DNA of 64,000 bases from PALSA-1003 sp963791945 (GTDB lineage Bacteria; Pseudomonadota; Gammaproteobacteria; Burkholderiales; Casimicrobiaceae): NCBI GenBank assembly GCA_963791945.1, contig CAWBUD010000002.1, positions 2,480,001 through 2,544,000 of the forward strand, read 5' to 3'. The translations under genes were made by a program, and so were the position numbers. The first letter of the stretch is position 1. Every line of letters starts with the position of its first letter. The notes beneath the pieces were generated by a model. That model had not been told where the DNA came from, ran no database searches, and worked only from the letters and a program-made list of their open reading frames with translations. Of this stretch, positions 27,691 through 36,781 are shown piece by piece.

Positions 27691-29418
27691 ATGATCCGAT
27701 GCCGTTCTCTTTCAAGCCGCTTGATCGTCGCGGTTGCGGCGGTTGTCTGTGCCGCGGTGCATGCCGCGTCAATGGCGCCCGTCGGCGGAGAACACGGCAT
27801 GGTAGTGACCGCGCATCAACTCGCGACGAAGGTAGGTGTCGATGTGCTCAAGCGCGGCGGCAACGCCGTCGATGCCGCGGTCGCAGTGGGGTACGCGATG
27901 GCCGTCGTCTATCCCGCGGCCGGCAACCTGGGCGGCGGGGGCTTCATGACTATCCGGTTGGCCGACGGGCGCAAGACGTTTCTCGACTTTCGCGAAAAGG
28001 CGCCGCTCGCTGCCACGGCCGAGATGTACCTCGATAGCGCCGGCAACGTCATCGAGGGCGCGAGCACGAAGGGGCACCTCGCCGTAGGCGTACCGGGCAG
28101 CGTCGCCGGGCTCGAATACGCTCGGGAAAATTACGGCACGCTTTCGCGCGGCGCGCTCATCGCGCCGGCCATTCGCTTTGCCGAGCGCGGATTCGTGCTC
28201 GATGAAGGCGACATCGCATTGTTCGCCACAGCGACCAACGACTTTCGAGACGACCCGGCGACCGCGGCGATCTTCCTGAACAAGGGCCAGCCCTACAAGG
28301 CCGGGGATCGACTGGTGCAGAGGGATCTCGCGAGGACACTGCGTCTGATCGCGCGCAAGGGTAACGCAGCGTTCTACCGAGGTTCGATCGCCGACGCCAT
28401 CGCCGCCTCGAGCGCGGCAGGCAAGGGCCTCATCACGAAGGAGGATTTGGCGCAATACAAGGTACGGGAGCTCTCGCCTGTCGAATGCGACTACCGGGGC
28501 TATCACATCGTTTCGGCGCCACCGCCCAGCTCGGGCGGCGTCGTGGTATGCGAGATCCTCAATATCCTCGAGGGTTATCCGCTCAGGGACCTGGGTTTTC
28601 GTTCTGCGCAGGCCGTGCACTATCAAATTGAGGCGATGCGCCATGCGTACGTCGATCGCAACAGCTACCTGGGCGATCCCGACTTCGTGAAGAATCCGCT
28701 CGATCGCCTGCTGGACAAGGGTTACGCGCAGAAAATCCGCGCAGTCATCGATCCGAACAAGGCGGGTGTCTCACGCGACTTGAAGCCCGGTGTGCCGCCA
28801 CACGAAGGCACCAACACGACGCACTATTCGATCGTCGACCATCAAGGCAATGCGGTGTCCGTGACCTATACGCTGAACGACTGGTTCGGTGCGAAAGTCA
28901 CTGCGGCGAAGACTGGCATCCTTTTGAACGACGAGATGGACGACTTCACCGTCAAGCTCGGCGTGCCGAACCTGTACGGACTGGTACAGGGCGACGCCAA
29001 CTCGATCGCGCCAGGCAAGCGGCCGTTGAGCTCCATGAGCCCGACCATCGTCTCGCACGATGGCAAGCCGGTCATGGTGATCGGCACGCCGGGCGGCAGC
29101 CGGATCATCACCGTGGTCGTGCATTGCATCCTGAACGTGATCGACTACGGCATGAACATCCAGGAGGCGATCGACGCGCCGCGCTTCCACCAGCAGTGGC
29201 TCCCCGAAACAACCAGCGTCGAGACCTTTGCGTTGAGCCCCGACACGCGCAAGATCCTCGTCGACATGGGCCACAAGCTGGGCGACTCGCAGCCCGTCGG
29301 CCACGCGGCCGGAATCCTGGTCGGGGCGCCGTCGCTCGACGGCAGGCCGCGGGGGAAAGAACGCTTCTACGGTGCCAACGATCCTAGAAGAGGGACAGGA
29401 TTGGCGTTGGGATATTGA
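27691..29418 (+). CDS. ggt: gamma-glutamyltranspeptidase
   Basis: A 575-residue secreted Ntn-hydrolase. Residues 1-27 form a signal peptide ending around AVHAAS. The large subunit begins at GMVVTAHQLATKVG. The self-cleavage site is the TTHYS motif, with Thr376 as the expected new N-terminal nucleophile of the small subunit; the oxyanion/substrate motifs RPLSSMSPTIV and GTPGGSRI follow. It hydrolyses or transfers gamma-glutamyl groups of glutathione in the periplasm. The ATG at 27691 has a perfect AGGAGG (27677-27682) eight bases upstream, so the longer in-frame start at 27658 is rejected. The gene stands alone. Confidence 0.95.
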   Translation: MIRCRSLSSRLIVAVAAVVCAAVHAASMAPVGGEHGMVVTAHQLATKVGVDVLKRGGNAVDAAVAVGYAMAVVYPAAGNLGGGGFMTIRLADGRKTFLDFREKAPLAATAEMYLDSAGNVIEGASTKGHLAVGVPGSVAGLEYARENYGTLSRGALIAPAIRFAERGFVLDEGDIALFATATNDFRDDPATAAIFLNKGQPYKAGDRLVQRDLARTLRLIARKGNAAFYRGSIADAIAASSAAGKGLITKEDLAQYKVRELSPVECDYRGYHIVSAPPPSSGGVVVCEILNILEGYPLRDLGFRSAQAVHYQIEAMRHAYVDRNSYLGDPDFVKNPLDRLLDKGYAQKIRAVIDPNKAGVSRDLKPGVPPHEGTNTTHYSIVDHQGNAVSVTYTLNDWFGAKVTAAKTGILLNDEMDDFTVKLGVPNLYGLVQGDANSIAPGKRPLSSMSPTIVSHDGKPVMVIGTPGGSRIITVVVHCILNVIDYGMNIQEAIDAPRFHQQWLPETTSVETFALSPDTRKILVDMGHKLGDSQPVGHAAGILVGAPSLDGRPRGKERFYGANDPRRGTGLALGY

Positions 29419-29429
29419 AGCCGGAAAAC

Positions 29430-29506
29430 TGGCGCGCCCGACAGGAGTCGAACCTGTGACCTTTGGCTTCGGAAACCAACACTCTATCCAACTGAGCTAC
29501 GGGCGC
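29430..29506 (-). tRNA. tRNA-Arg (anticodon CCG)
   Basis: A 77-base cloverleaf on the minus strand with encoded CCA (29430-29432). The acceptor stem GCGCCCG/CGGGCGC is perfect. The anticodon stem TTGGT/GCCAA closes a seven-base loop TTCCGAA, giving anticodon CCG. The T loop reads GGTTCGACTCC, with the expected TTC. No integrase or duplicated 3' end is seen nearby. Confidence 0.95.
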
Positions 29507-29574
29507 ACGTTACGAATTTTACCGCGGCGCATCGCGTAGCGTCCACCGCGCCCCTCCGGCTTCGGACGCCGCGC

Positions 29575-29580
29575 TATAAT
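29575..29580 (+). promoter_or_regulatory. -10 box ahead of the dihaem cytochrome gene
   Basis: A perfect TATAAT lies 70 bases before the cytochrome start and points towards it. No matching -35 box is seen at 16-18 bases, so the promoter may need an activator or use other contacts. Confidence 0.45.
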
Positions 29581-29650
29581 TTCCGTTTTGCCTCACCGCG
29601 CGACAGCGCGGCCCGCCAGCGAATCAGAGAACAACGACGCGGAAACCGCG

Positions 29651-30541
29651 ATGAGCGACGATCACACTTCCTTCATCAAGACGCCGAAGCAGCTTGTCAT
29701 CGTTGTCCTGCTGGCCTTCGCGATTCCGATCACGCTGATTGGCCTGCTCTCGCAGCTCGTCACCGGGGTCAGGCCGGAAACGACCGACGATACCGAGACC
29801 GGCGTGCTCAATCGCATCAAGCCGGTCGGTGAGGTTACGCTGGCGGAGGCGAGCGCGCCCAAGGGCAGCATGACCGGCGAGCAGGTCTATCAGACGGTGT
29901 GCAAGACGTGCCACGAATCCGGTATCGCGGGAGCACCCAAGTTCGGCGACCAGGGCGCATGGGCGCCACGGCTCAAGCAGGGCGTCGACACGCTCTATGC
30001 CCATGCTCTCAAGGGCACCGACAAGGGTATGCCGCCGAAGGGTGGGAATCCCGATCTCGCCGACGTCGAAGTGGAGCGCGCCGTAGTCTTCATGGCGAAC
30101 CATGCCGGCGCAAAGTTCAAGGAGCCGCCTGCGCCTTCCTCTCCGGCGCCTGCCGCGACGCCTGCACCGTCCGTCGCGGCCGCCTCGCCTCCGCCACAGC
30201 CTGCCGGTGCCGCCACGAAAGGGGCGCCTCCTCGCGCAGCGGCCGCCGCCGCGCAGCCGCCGAAGACCGGTGCACCGCTCGACATGGCGTCAGGCACGGC
30301 GATGATGCAGAAGGACGGTTGCGCGGCGTGTCACGCCGTCGACAAGAAGATCGTTGGTCCGGCGTATCAGGACGTCGCGGCGAAGTACAAGGGTGACAAG
30401 GATGCTCTTGCGAAGCTGGAACACAAGGTCAAGGCGGGCGGCGCCGGGGTCTGGGGTCAAGTGCCGATGCCGCCCAACTCCGCCGTTCCCGACGAGGACA
30501 TCAAGGCCCTGGTCGCCTGGATCCTGACGCTAAAGAAATAA
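29651..30541 (+). CDS. dihaem cytochrome c (c5-like)
   Basis: A 296-residue membrane-anchored electron carrier. One N-terminal helix (about residues 15-37) anchors the protein, with the rest periplasmic. Two haem-c sites are present, C84-K-T-C87-H88 and C224-A-A-C227-H228, separated by a Pro/Ala-rich linker at about 158-208. Each domain contains a likely axial Met (MPPKGG and PMPPN). It probably passes electrons to a terminal oxidase. The start at 29651 (MSDDHTSF) is chosen over an upstream frame start because the membrane helix and family pattern begin there. Confidence 0.87.
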   Translation: MSDDHTSFIKTPKQLVIVVLLAFAIPITLIGLLSQLVTGVRPETTDDTETGVLNRIKPVGEVTLAEASAPKGSMTGEQVYQTVCKTCHESGIAGAPKFGDQGAWAPRLKQGVDTLYAHALKGTDKGMPPKGGNPDLADVEVERAVVFMANHAGAKFKEPPAPSSPAPAATPAPSVAAASPPPQPAGAATKGAPPRAAAAAAQPPKTGAPLDMASGTAMMQKDGCAACHAVDKKIVGPAYQDVAAKYKGDKDALAKLEHKVKAGGAGVWGQVPMPPNSAVPDEDIKALVAWILTLKK

Positions 30542-30602
30542 AGGTCGGCGCCCTTCTGCCGGTCGTCTCCCCGCGTCGTCACCGATGACGCAAAGCGCTG
30601 CC

Positions 30603-31427
30603 ATGAGTCATTACGTCATCGGCGACATTCAAGGCTGCTATTCGGAATTCAGGCAGCTCCTGGATATCGTCGCATTCGATCCCGCACGCGATCGCCTGTG
30701 GCTGGTCGGCGACCTTGTGAACCGCGGTCCGGACTCGCTTTCGGTCCTGCGCGCCGTGAAGTCGCTGGGTGCCGCCGCCACGACGGTGCTCGGCAACCAC
30801 GACCTGCATCTGTTGATCGTCGCGGCGGGACACCGGCGGTCGCATCGGCGCGACACGCTTTCGGAGGTGCTCTCCGCGCCGGACCGCGACGAGCTTCTCG
30901 ACTGGCTGCGCGGCCTCCCTCTGGTCGTTCGCGAAGGCGAGCGCCTGATGGTACATGCGGGCGTGCTGCCGTCATGGACGGGCGCCGATGCGCTCATGCT
31001 TGCGCACGAAGTCGAGGCAGTGCTTCGGTCGCCGGACCACGGCGAGTTTCTGCGCGATCTCTATGGCGACGAGCCGGCACGCTGGGATGAAAGTCTCAGC
31101 GGGATCGATCGCCTGCGCGCGATCGTCAACGTTTGCACTCGATTGCGTTTCTGTGCACCCGACGGAACGATGGAATTCTCCGAGAAGCGCGGAGCCGATC
31201 ACGCGCCGGCGGGCTTCGCGCCCTGGTTCACGCATCCGGCGCGGCGCTCGGCGCGAGACACGATCTACTGCGGTCACTGGTCGACGCTCGAGCTGATGCT
31301 TGCCCCGAACGTCGTCATGCTCGATTCCGGATGCGTATGGGGCGGAACGCTCACCGCGTTCCGGCTGGACGATGGGCGCATCTATCAGGCACCAAGCCGA
31401 GCCGCGGTCGCGCCGAAGCCCGACTGA
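30603..31427 (+). CDS. apaH: bis(5'-nucleosyl)-tetraphosphatase (symmetrical)
   Basis: A 274-residue PPP-type metallophosphoesterase that splits Ap4A into two ADP. The metal-binding motifs are complete: GDIQGC, GDLVNRGPDS, GNHDLH, and the late His motifs VHAG and CGHWS. The start MSHYVIGDIQG (30603) fits the family. An in-frame ATG 18 bases upstream is possible, and neither has a good ribosome site. It converges with the PfkB kinase gene, 29 bases away. Confidence 0.95.
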   Translation: MSHYVIGDIQGCYSEFRQLLDIVAFDPARDRLWLVGDLVNRGPDSLSVLRAVKSLGAAATTVLGNHDLHLLIVAAGHRRSHRRDTLSEVLSAPDRDELLDWLRGLPLVVREGERLMVHAGVLPSWTGADALMLAHEVEAVLRSPDHGEFLRDLYGDEPARWDESLSGIDRLRAIVNVCTRLRFCAPDGTMEFSEKRGADHAPAGFAPWFTHPARRSARDTIYCGHWSTLELMLAPNVVMLDSGCVWGGTLTAFRLDDGRIYQAPSRAAVAPKPD

Positions 31428-31456
31428 TTTCGCCCGCGCCTATCGCAGCGAAAAAT

Positions 31457-32401
31457 CTAGAACAGGTTTCGTCCGAAGGTCTCTTCGTACCGCGCCGCGA
31501 TGGCTTCGCGAGCCAAAGTGTGGTTCTGCCCGCCGCGCGAAGCGATTTTCAACGACCCCAGGAGGGAAGCGAGCCGCCCCGCGCGCTCCCAGTCCCAGCC
31601 GTTGGCGATGCCGTAGAGAAGCCCGGCGCGGTAGGCGTCGCCGCAACCGGTGGGATCGACCAGCGCCGTCGGCTTCACAGCGGGAATTTCCAGCACCGTC
31701 CCGTCCACATGGATGTGCGAGCCTTCCGCGCCGCGCGTGACGACAAGGGCCTCGACGCGCTCGGCGATCGCTTCGATCACGAGTCCCGTTTTTTCTGCGA
31801 GCAGCTTCCCTTCGTAATCGTTGACCGCGACGTAGTCGGCGCCATCGATCATCTCCACGAGCTCTTCTCCGGAGAACAGCGGCAGCCCCTGACCGGGGTC
31901 GAGGAGCACCGGAATGCCGGCCTCCGCGAACTGGAACAGATGCGAGCGCATCCCTTCGCGCCCGTCGGGAGCAACAATGCCCAGCGCGATGTCGCCGACG
32001 TCGGCGACGCCATTGCGATGGGATTCGTTCATTGCTCCCGGATGGAATGCCGTGATCTGGTTATCGTCGAGATCCGTGATGATGAAGGCCTGCGCCGTAT
32101 AGCTGCCCGGAACGATGCGCACGCCGTCGGCCGCGATTCCCTGCTCGCGGAAGCGCGCCAGGTATCCGCCCCCGTCATCGCCGAGCGTCGCCATCACCAC
32201 CGGCTCGCCGCCAAGACCCTTCAGGTTGTAGGCGATGTTGCCGGCGCAACCGCCCCACTCGCGTCTCATCTCGCCGATCTGAAACGACACGGACAGCACG
32301 TGCGTCTCGCCCGGAAGGATGTGCCGCGCAAACCGATCGGGGAAGACCATGATCGTATCGACTGCGAGCGAGCCGCAGATCAGAATGCGTGGCGCGCTCA
32401 T
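31457..32401 (-). CDS. PfkB-family carbohydrate/nucleoside kinase
   Basis: A 314-residue ribokinase-fold kinase. The N-terminal di-glycine region WGGCAGNIAYNLKGLGG binds substrate, and the C-terminal anion-hole motif DPTGCGDAYRAG contains the catalytic Asp. The closest well-known type by feel is bacterial adenosine kinase, but substrate cannot be settled from sequence. It follows the AlgR-like regulator after 58 bases on the same strand and may be co-transcribed. In pseudomonads the AlgR gene is followed by hemC, which is not the case here. Confidence 0.82.
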   Translation of the reverse strand: MSAPRILICGSLAVDTIMVFPDRFARHILPGETHVLSVSFQIGEMRREWGGCAGNIAYNLKGLGGEPVVMATLGDDGGGYLARFREQGIAADGVRIVPGSYTAQAFIITDLDDNQITAFHPGAMNESHRNGVADVGDIALGIVAPDGREGMRSHLFQFAEAGIPVLLDPGQGLPLFSGEELVEMIDGADYVAVNDYEGKLLAEKTGLVIEAIAERVEALVVTRGAEGSHIHVDGTVLEIPAVKPTALVDPTGCGDAYRAGLLYGIANGWDWERAGRLASLLGSLKIASRGGQNHTLAREAIAARYEETFGRNLF

Positions 32402-32459
32402 GACGGCCGTCCGTGCGGATGCCACAGCGCGGCCGGAGCAGTAAGCGGCGGCGGCCGGC

Positions 32460-33257
32460 TCATTGACCGCCCGGAAGCTCGTCGTTCTCGGCAGCCGTTC
32501 CGCGGCCGATCTCGCGGACGATGTACTGCTGCCTGCGGGATACCGGCAGCGCCTCGGCGACGTCGCGCAGCAGCACCTCCCAGTGGGCATCGCCCTCGGC
32601 AGTGACATGCCGCTCGAAGCCGCGGATCGCATCGCGCGCAACCAGACAGTTCCGATGCACGCGCACGAAGCGGGCGCCGAACTCCTCCTCGAGCTTGGTG
32701 AGCGACTCCTCGAGCAGATACTCGCGCTCCGGCGTCCGGATGGTGATGTACTTGAGCTCGGCCTTGAGGTAGATGACTTCTTCGATCGGCACGAGCACCA
32801 CGCGAGAGCGCTCGGTGACCGAAAGGAAGCGGCGCGCCGCCGCCGGCAGACGATCGAGGCGCGCATCCGACAACGGCTTGAGGCGCGGCACCTTCTGCAG
32901 CGCCGCGAGCAACCGCTGCACCCGGATCGGCTTCATCAGGTAGTCGATCGCGTGCACCTCGAACGCCGCGATCGCATGCTCGTGGAACGCGGTGGTGAAG
33001 ATGAGCACCGGCGGCACCTGCAGCTTGAGCAGGTGCCGGGCGAGCTCGATGCCGTCCATGTCCGGCATGTGGATGTCGGAGAGCACGAGATCGGTCGGCG
33101 TGCTGGAGAGCAGGCTCATCGCTTCCCGGCCGCTGGCCGCTTCGCCTACCACGACCAGGGACAGCGCACCGGCGCAATCATCGAGAAGCTCGCGCAAGCG
33201 GCGCCGCGCCGGCGCCTCGTCGTCTACGATCAGCACCCGAAGCGGCGTATCAGACAC
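32460..33257 (-). CDS. algR: LytTR response regulator, AlgR-type
   Basis: A 265-residue response regulator. The receiver domain (about 6-125) has acidic residues VDDE and phosphoacceptor Asp61 (LVLSDIHMPD). The LytTR DNA-binding domain (about 155-250) contains the YLKAELKYITIRT and RVHRNCLVAR motifs. Together with the neighbouring LytS-type kinase and divergent argH this matches the AlgZ/AlgR (FimS/AlgR) layout, which controls surface and virulence traits in Pseudomonas. Targets here are unknown. The GTG start overlaps the kinase stop by 8 bases. Confidence 0.85.
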   Translation of the reverse strand: MSDTPLRVLIVDDEAPARRRLRELLDDCAGALSLVVVGEAASGREAMSLLSSTPTDLVLSDIHMPDMDGIELARHLLKLQVPPVLIFTTAFHEHAIAAFEVHAIDYLMKPIRVQRLLAALQKVPRLKPLSDARLDRLPAAARRFLSVTERSRVVLVPIEEVIYLKAELKYITIRTPEREYLLEESLTKLEEEFGARFVRVHRNCLVARDAIRGFERHVTAEGDAHWEVLLRDVAEALPVSRRQQYIVREIGRGTAAENDELPGGQ

Positions 33258-34284
33258 GAGCGTCCTCCTCCTGAGCGGCGCGATACGGCATCCGGATGTG
33301 AACCTCGTAGCTGTCCTTGTTGACGCGGCTCTCGAGGGTGGCTTCCGCGTCGAAGTGGAGCGCAAGACGCTCGCGGATGTTGTCGACCGCCATCTTGTTG
33401 CCGCCGTGGTGCCCGCCGGTGAGCTTGTACGGATTGCGCAGGATCGCGTGCACCTCGCCCCGACGCAGGAAGATGTTCACTGCGATCACACCCGTCCCGC
33501 TCGATGGCTCGATGCCGTGATAGACGGCGTTCTCCAGCAGCGGTTGCAGCACCAGCGGCGGTACCAGCGCGTCGCGAGGCATGTTCTCGACGTGCCATTC
33601 GACGTTGAGCCGGTCGCCAAGGCGCACCTTCTCGAGATCGAGATATTGCCGGCAGAGCTCGACCTCGTCGGCCAGCGGAGCGAGCTGACGATTGTCCTTC
33701 ATCAGCACGCGAAACAGGTCGGCAAGGTCTTCGAGAGCGGTCTCTGCCCGGCGCGGCTCGGTCCGGACCAGCGAGAGCACGGCGTTGAGGCTGTTGAACA
33801 GGAAATGCGGCCGGATCCTGGCCTGGAGCGCCTGAAGCCGCGCCTCCGCGATGGCGGGCGACAACGCCCGCGCGCGCAGATTGAAATAGCCGAGCAGCAT
33901 GCCCGACATGAAAAGCGAGAAAAGGGCGTGGCGCAGGACCTCCGCAGGCCCCAGGCTGACGATGAACCTCGCGAGCAGCGTGTCGAGGACAAGAACCGCC
34001 GCCAGCACCAAGCCCATGATCGTCATTGCGCCGGTGCGATACGGCAGCCTCTCGAGCCACGGCGCGAGCACGTAGAGCAGGAATACGCACAGCAGCAGAT
34101 GCGGCTCGACGAAGGCCGCCGTCTCGATCCACGCGTCGGACAACGCCTCCCAGCGCGCTTCGCGGGCGAAAACGCTAACCACGGCCGCGCCGTTTACCGC
34201 GAGCAGGATGCGCAGCAGCGTGCCGAGGTTACGCAGCTCCGGCAGGCCGGGCGCATTCGCTTTTTGATTTATAATCGCGCGCAT
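33250..34284 (-). CDS. algZ: LytS/AlgZ-type sensor histidine kinase
   Basis: A 344-residue inner-membrane histidine kinase of the His_kinase (LytS) class. About four hydrophobic helices occupy residues 22-140. The phosphorylation motif RIRPHFLFNSLNAV places the phospho-His at H160. The ATP-binding part includes LVPPLVLQPLLENAVYHGI and a short GG-containing lid. The start MRAIINQ (34282-34284) is close to the divergent argH gene, leaving 107 bases between starts. The longer frame start has no similarity. Confidence 0.87.
   Translation of the reverse strand: MRAIINQKANAPGLPELRNLGTLLRILLAVNGAAVVSVFAREARWEALSDAWIETAAFVEPHLLLCVFLLYVLAPWLERLPYRTGAMTIMGLVLAAVLVLDTLLARFIVSLGPAEVLRHALFSLFMSGMLLGYFNLRARALSPAIAEARLQALQARIRPHFLFNSLNAVLSLVRTEPRRAETALEDLADLFRVLMKDNRQLAPLADEVELCRQYLDLEKVRLGDRLNVEWHVENMPRDALVPPLVLQPLLENAVYHGIEPSSGTGVIAVNIFLRRGEVHAILRNPYKLTGGHHGGNKMAVDNIRERLALHFDAEATLESRVNKDSYEVHIRMPYRAAQEEDARV
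34270..34275 (+). promoter_or_regulatory. -10 box ahead of argH
   Basis: TATAAT lies inside the first codons of the divergent kinase gene and points towards argH, whose start is about 115 bases downstream. No clear -35 box accompanies it. If used, argH transcription would begin inside or beside the kinase start, so the two genes could interfere. Confidence 0.4.
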
Positions 34285-34391
34285 TGTTCGCCGTTGTCGG
34301 TTCCGCGCTTCGCCGCGCGCCGATCGAGCGGCGATGCGCGTACCGATCATCGCCCGGCTATTGTGGGGAAGAGCCTCCGGCGAGGCAAGTA

Positions 34392-35810
34392 ATGTCCAGA
34401 GACGAGGCCCGCGAGGGCGCCGACGCTTCGCAGAACCGATGGTCCGGTCGCTTCGGCGAGCCGATGTCCGAGCGCATGCAGCGATTCAACGCCTCGATCG
34501 ACTTCGATCGCCGTCTCGCGTTCGTCGACATCGCAGCGTCGCTTGCCCATGCACGCATGCTCGCCGCGGTCGAGGTGCTGTCCGACGACGATCTCGGCGC
34601 CATCGAGAACGGTCTCGGGCAGATCCGACACGAGATCGAACGCGGCGAATTCGTCTGGCGTCCCGAAGACGAAGACGTGCACTTCGCGATCGAGAAGCGG
34701 CTCATCGCGCTGGTCGGCGACGCCGGAAAGCGGCTGCATACCGCGCGCTCTCGCAACGACCAGGTCGCGACCGATCTGCGGCTGTGGCTGCGGGAGGCGA
34801 TCGACGGGCTCGTCGCGAGCCTCCGCAACCTCCGCGCGGCGCTGATCGATCTCGCGGAGCGGCACGCCGAAACGATCATGCCGGGATACACTCACCTGCA
34901 GGTCGCGCAGCCCGTGACCTTCGGACATCATCTCCTCGCCTACGAGGCGATGCTCGCCCGCGACGCGGAGCGCTTCGCCGACTGCAGGCATCGCGTCAAC
35001 CGGCTACCGCTCGGCAGCGCCGCGCTCGCCGGAACCGGTTACCCCATCGACCGCGATCGCGTAGCCGCTGAGCTGGGGTTCGAGGCGCTCTGCCGGAATT
35101 CGCTGGACGCAGTTTCCGACCGGGACTTCGCCGTCGAATTCGCCGCGGCGGCCGCGCTGACCATGGTGCATCTGTCGCGCTTCGCCGAAGAGCTCGTGCT
35201 CTGGTCGAACCCCCGCTTCGGGTTCGTGACGATCGCGGACCGGTTCTGCACCGGCAGCTCGATCATGCCGCAGAAGCGCAATCCGGATGTCGCCGAGCTC
35301 GTGCGGGGAAAAACCGCGCGCGTCGCCGGCCATGTCGCCGCATTGCTCATGCTGATGAAGGCGCAGCCCCTCGCCTACAACAAGGACAACCAGGAAGACA
35401 AGGAACCGCTCTTCGATGCGGTCGATACGCTCTCCGATTGCCTTGCCGTCATGACCGACCTGGTGGCCACGGGACTGGCGCCCGATCCCCAGCGCATGCG
35501 CGCGGCCGCCAGCGAAGGTTTTGCAACGGCCACCGACTTCGCCGACTATCTGGTGCGCAAGGGCGCGCCGTTTCGGGACGCGCACGAGGCGGTGGCCCGT
35601 GCCGTGCGGCACGCGGAGGCGAAGGGCTGCGGTCTAAGCGTACTCGGCCTGGACGAGCTGCGTGGCTTTTCACCACTCGTCGAGGCGGACGTCTACTCGG
35701 CTCTCACGCTCGAAGGTTCGGTGGCGCGCCGCGATCATCCGGGCGGCACCGCGCCGCGTCGAGTCCTCGCCGCAGCGGCGGCCGCGCGCGCTGCGCTGCG
35801 CCACAAGTGA
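34392..35810 (+). CDS. argH: argininosuccinate lyase
   Basis: A 472-residue fumarase/aspartase-superfamily lyase that splits argininosuccinate into arginine and fumarate. The signature GSSIMPQKRNPD is intact, and the N-terminal NRWSGRFGEP and HTARSRNDQVATD motifs are typical. The ATG at 34392 has GAGG seven bases upstream. A longer frame to 34284 has no ribosome site. It is probably followed in the same transcript by the dehydrogenase gene, 55 bases away. Confidence 0.96.
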   Translation: MSRDEAREGADASQNRWSGRFGEPMSERMQRFNASIDFDRRLAFVDIAASLAHARMLAAVEVLSDDDLGAIENGLGQIRHEIERGEFVWRPEDEDVHFAIEKRLIALVGDAGKRLHTARSRNDQVATDLRLWLREAIDGLVASLRNLRAALIDLAERHAETIMPGYTHLQVAQPVTFGHHLLAYEAMLARDAERFADCRHRVNRLPLGSAALAGTGYPIDRDRVAAELGFEALCRNSLDAVSDRDFAVEFAAAAALTMVHLSRFAEELVLWSNPRFGFVTIADRFCTGSSIMPQKRNPDVAELVRGKTARVAGHVAALLMLMKAQPLAYNKDNQEDKEPLFDAVDTLSDCLAVMTDLVATGLAPDPQRMRAAASEGFATATDFADYLVRKGAPFRDAHEAVARAVRHAEAKGCGLSVLGLDELRGFSPLVEADVYSALTLEGSVARRDHPGGTAPRRVLAAAAAARAALRHK

Positions 35811-35865
35811 GGATCGGGCACCGGCTCGCACGAAGCGCACGAAGGAACGAAGAGGAGTGAAACGC

Positions 35866-36744
35866 ATGGACGCAAAGCATACGGCGTTTATCGGTCTCGG
35901 CGTGATGGGGTTCCCCATGGCGGGACATCTGGCGCGCGCGGGGCATTCCGTGACCGTCTACAACCGGACCCGCGCGAAGGCGGAAAGCTGGACTGCCAAG
36001 CACGGCGGCCGCGCCGCAGCGACGCCGGCGCTCGCTGCCGCCGGGGCGCAGATCGTCATGTTGTGCGTAGGCAACGACAGCGATGTCCGCGCGGTCGCAC
36101 TCGGCCACGATGGGGCGCTCGACTCGATGAAGCCCGGAACGATTCTCGTCGATCATACGACCGCCTCGGCCACCGTCGCGCGCGAGGTTTACGCCGCGGC
36201 CAAGGCGCGCGGCGTGAGCTTTCTCGACGCGCCCGTGTCCGGGGGGCAGGCCGGCGCCGAGAACGGCAAGCTCACCATCATGGTCGGCGGCGACGCCGAC
36301 GCGTTCGCGCGCGCCGAGCCCGTGCTCGGCTGCTACGGTCGCGCCGTGACCCTGATGGGCGGCGCGGGCGCGGGACAGCTCACCAAGATGGTCAACCAGA
36401 TCTGCATCGCCGGGCTGCTTCAGGGTCTGTCCGAGGGCATCAACTTCGGCATGCGCGCGGGACTCGACATCGAGCAGGTGCTCGATGTGATCGGGAAAGG
36501 CGCGGCGCAGTCGTGGCAGATGGACAATCGCGGCAAGACCATGGCGGCCGACAAGTTCGACTTCGGATTCGCGGTTGACTGGATGCGCAAGGATCTCGCC
36601 ATCTGCCTGGCCGAGGCGCGCAGCAACGGCGCCGCATTGCCAGTGACTGCCGTCGTCGATCAGTTCTACGGCCGACTGCAGGCCCGTGGCGGCGGACGCT
36701 GGGACACCTCCAGCCTGATCCGGCTCCTGTGCGACCCGAAGTGA
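35866..36744 (+). CDS. NAD(P)-dependent beta-hydroxyacid dehydrogenase
   Basis: A 292-residue 3-hydroxyisobutyrate dehydrogenase/tartronate-semialdehyde reductase family enzyme. The N-terminal Rossmann motif FIGLGVMGFPMAGHLARAGH binds NAD(P). The substrate motif DAPVSGGQAGAENG and the catalytic Lys in GAGAGQLTKMVNQ are present. The precise acid cannot be told. A strong AGGAG (35853-35857) eight bases before ATG 35866 fixes the start. No terminator is seen right after it, so its transcript may run on antisense to the OsmC gene. Confidence 0.88.
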   Translation: MDAKHTAFIGLGVMGFPMAGHLARAGHSVTVYNRTRAKAESWTAKHGGRAAATPALAAAGAQIVMLCVGNDSDVRAVALGHDGALDSMKPGTILVDHTTASATVAREVYAAAKARGVSFLDAPVSGGQAGAENGKLTIMVGGDADAFARAEPVLGCYGRAVTLMGGAGAGQLTKMVNQICIAGLLQGLSEGINFGMRAGLDIEQVLDVIGKGAAQSWQMDNRGKTMAADKFDFGFAVDWMRKDLAICLAEARSNGAALPVTAVVDQFYGRLQARGGGRWDTSSLIRLLCDPK

Positions 36745-36781
36745 TGCGCGAGGCGGGCATCGGCGAGAACAGTTCGGGCCG

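Noticed and set aside
29430..29506. tRNA-Arg as an attachment site for an integrated element
   Set aside because: No integrase and no duplicated tRNA 3' end were seen on either side.
31428..31456. Terminator between the convergent apaH and PfkB genes
   Set aside because: The complementary TTTCGC/GCGAAA arms are short, unequal and lack a proper T-run.
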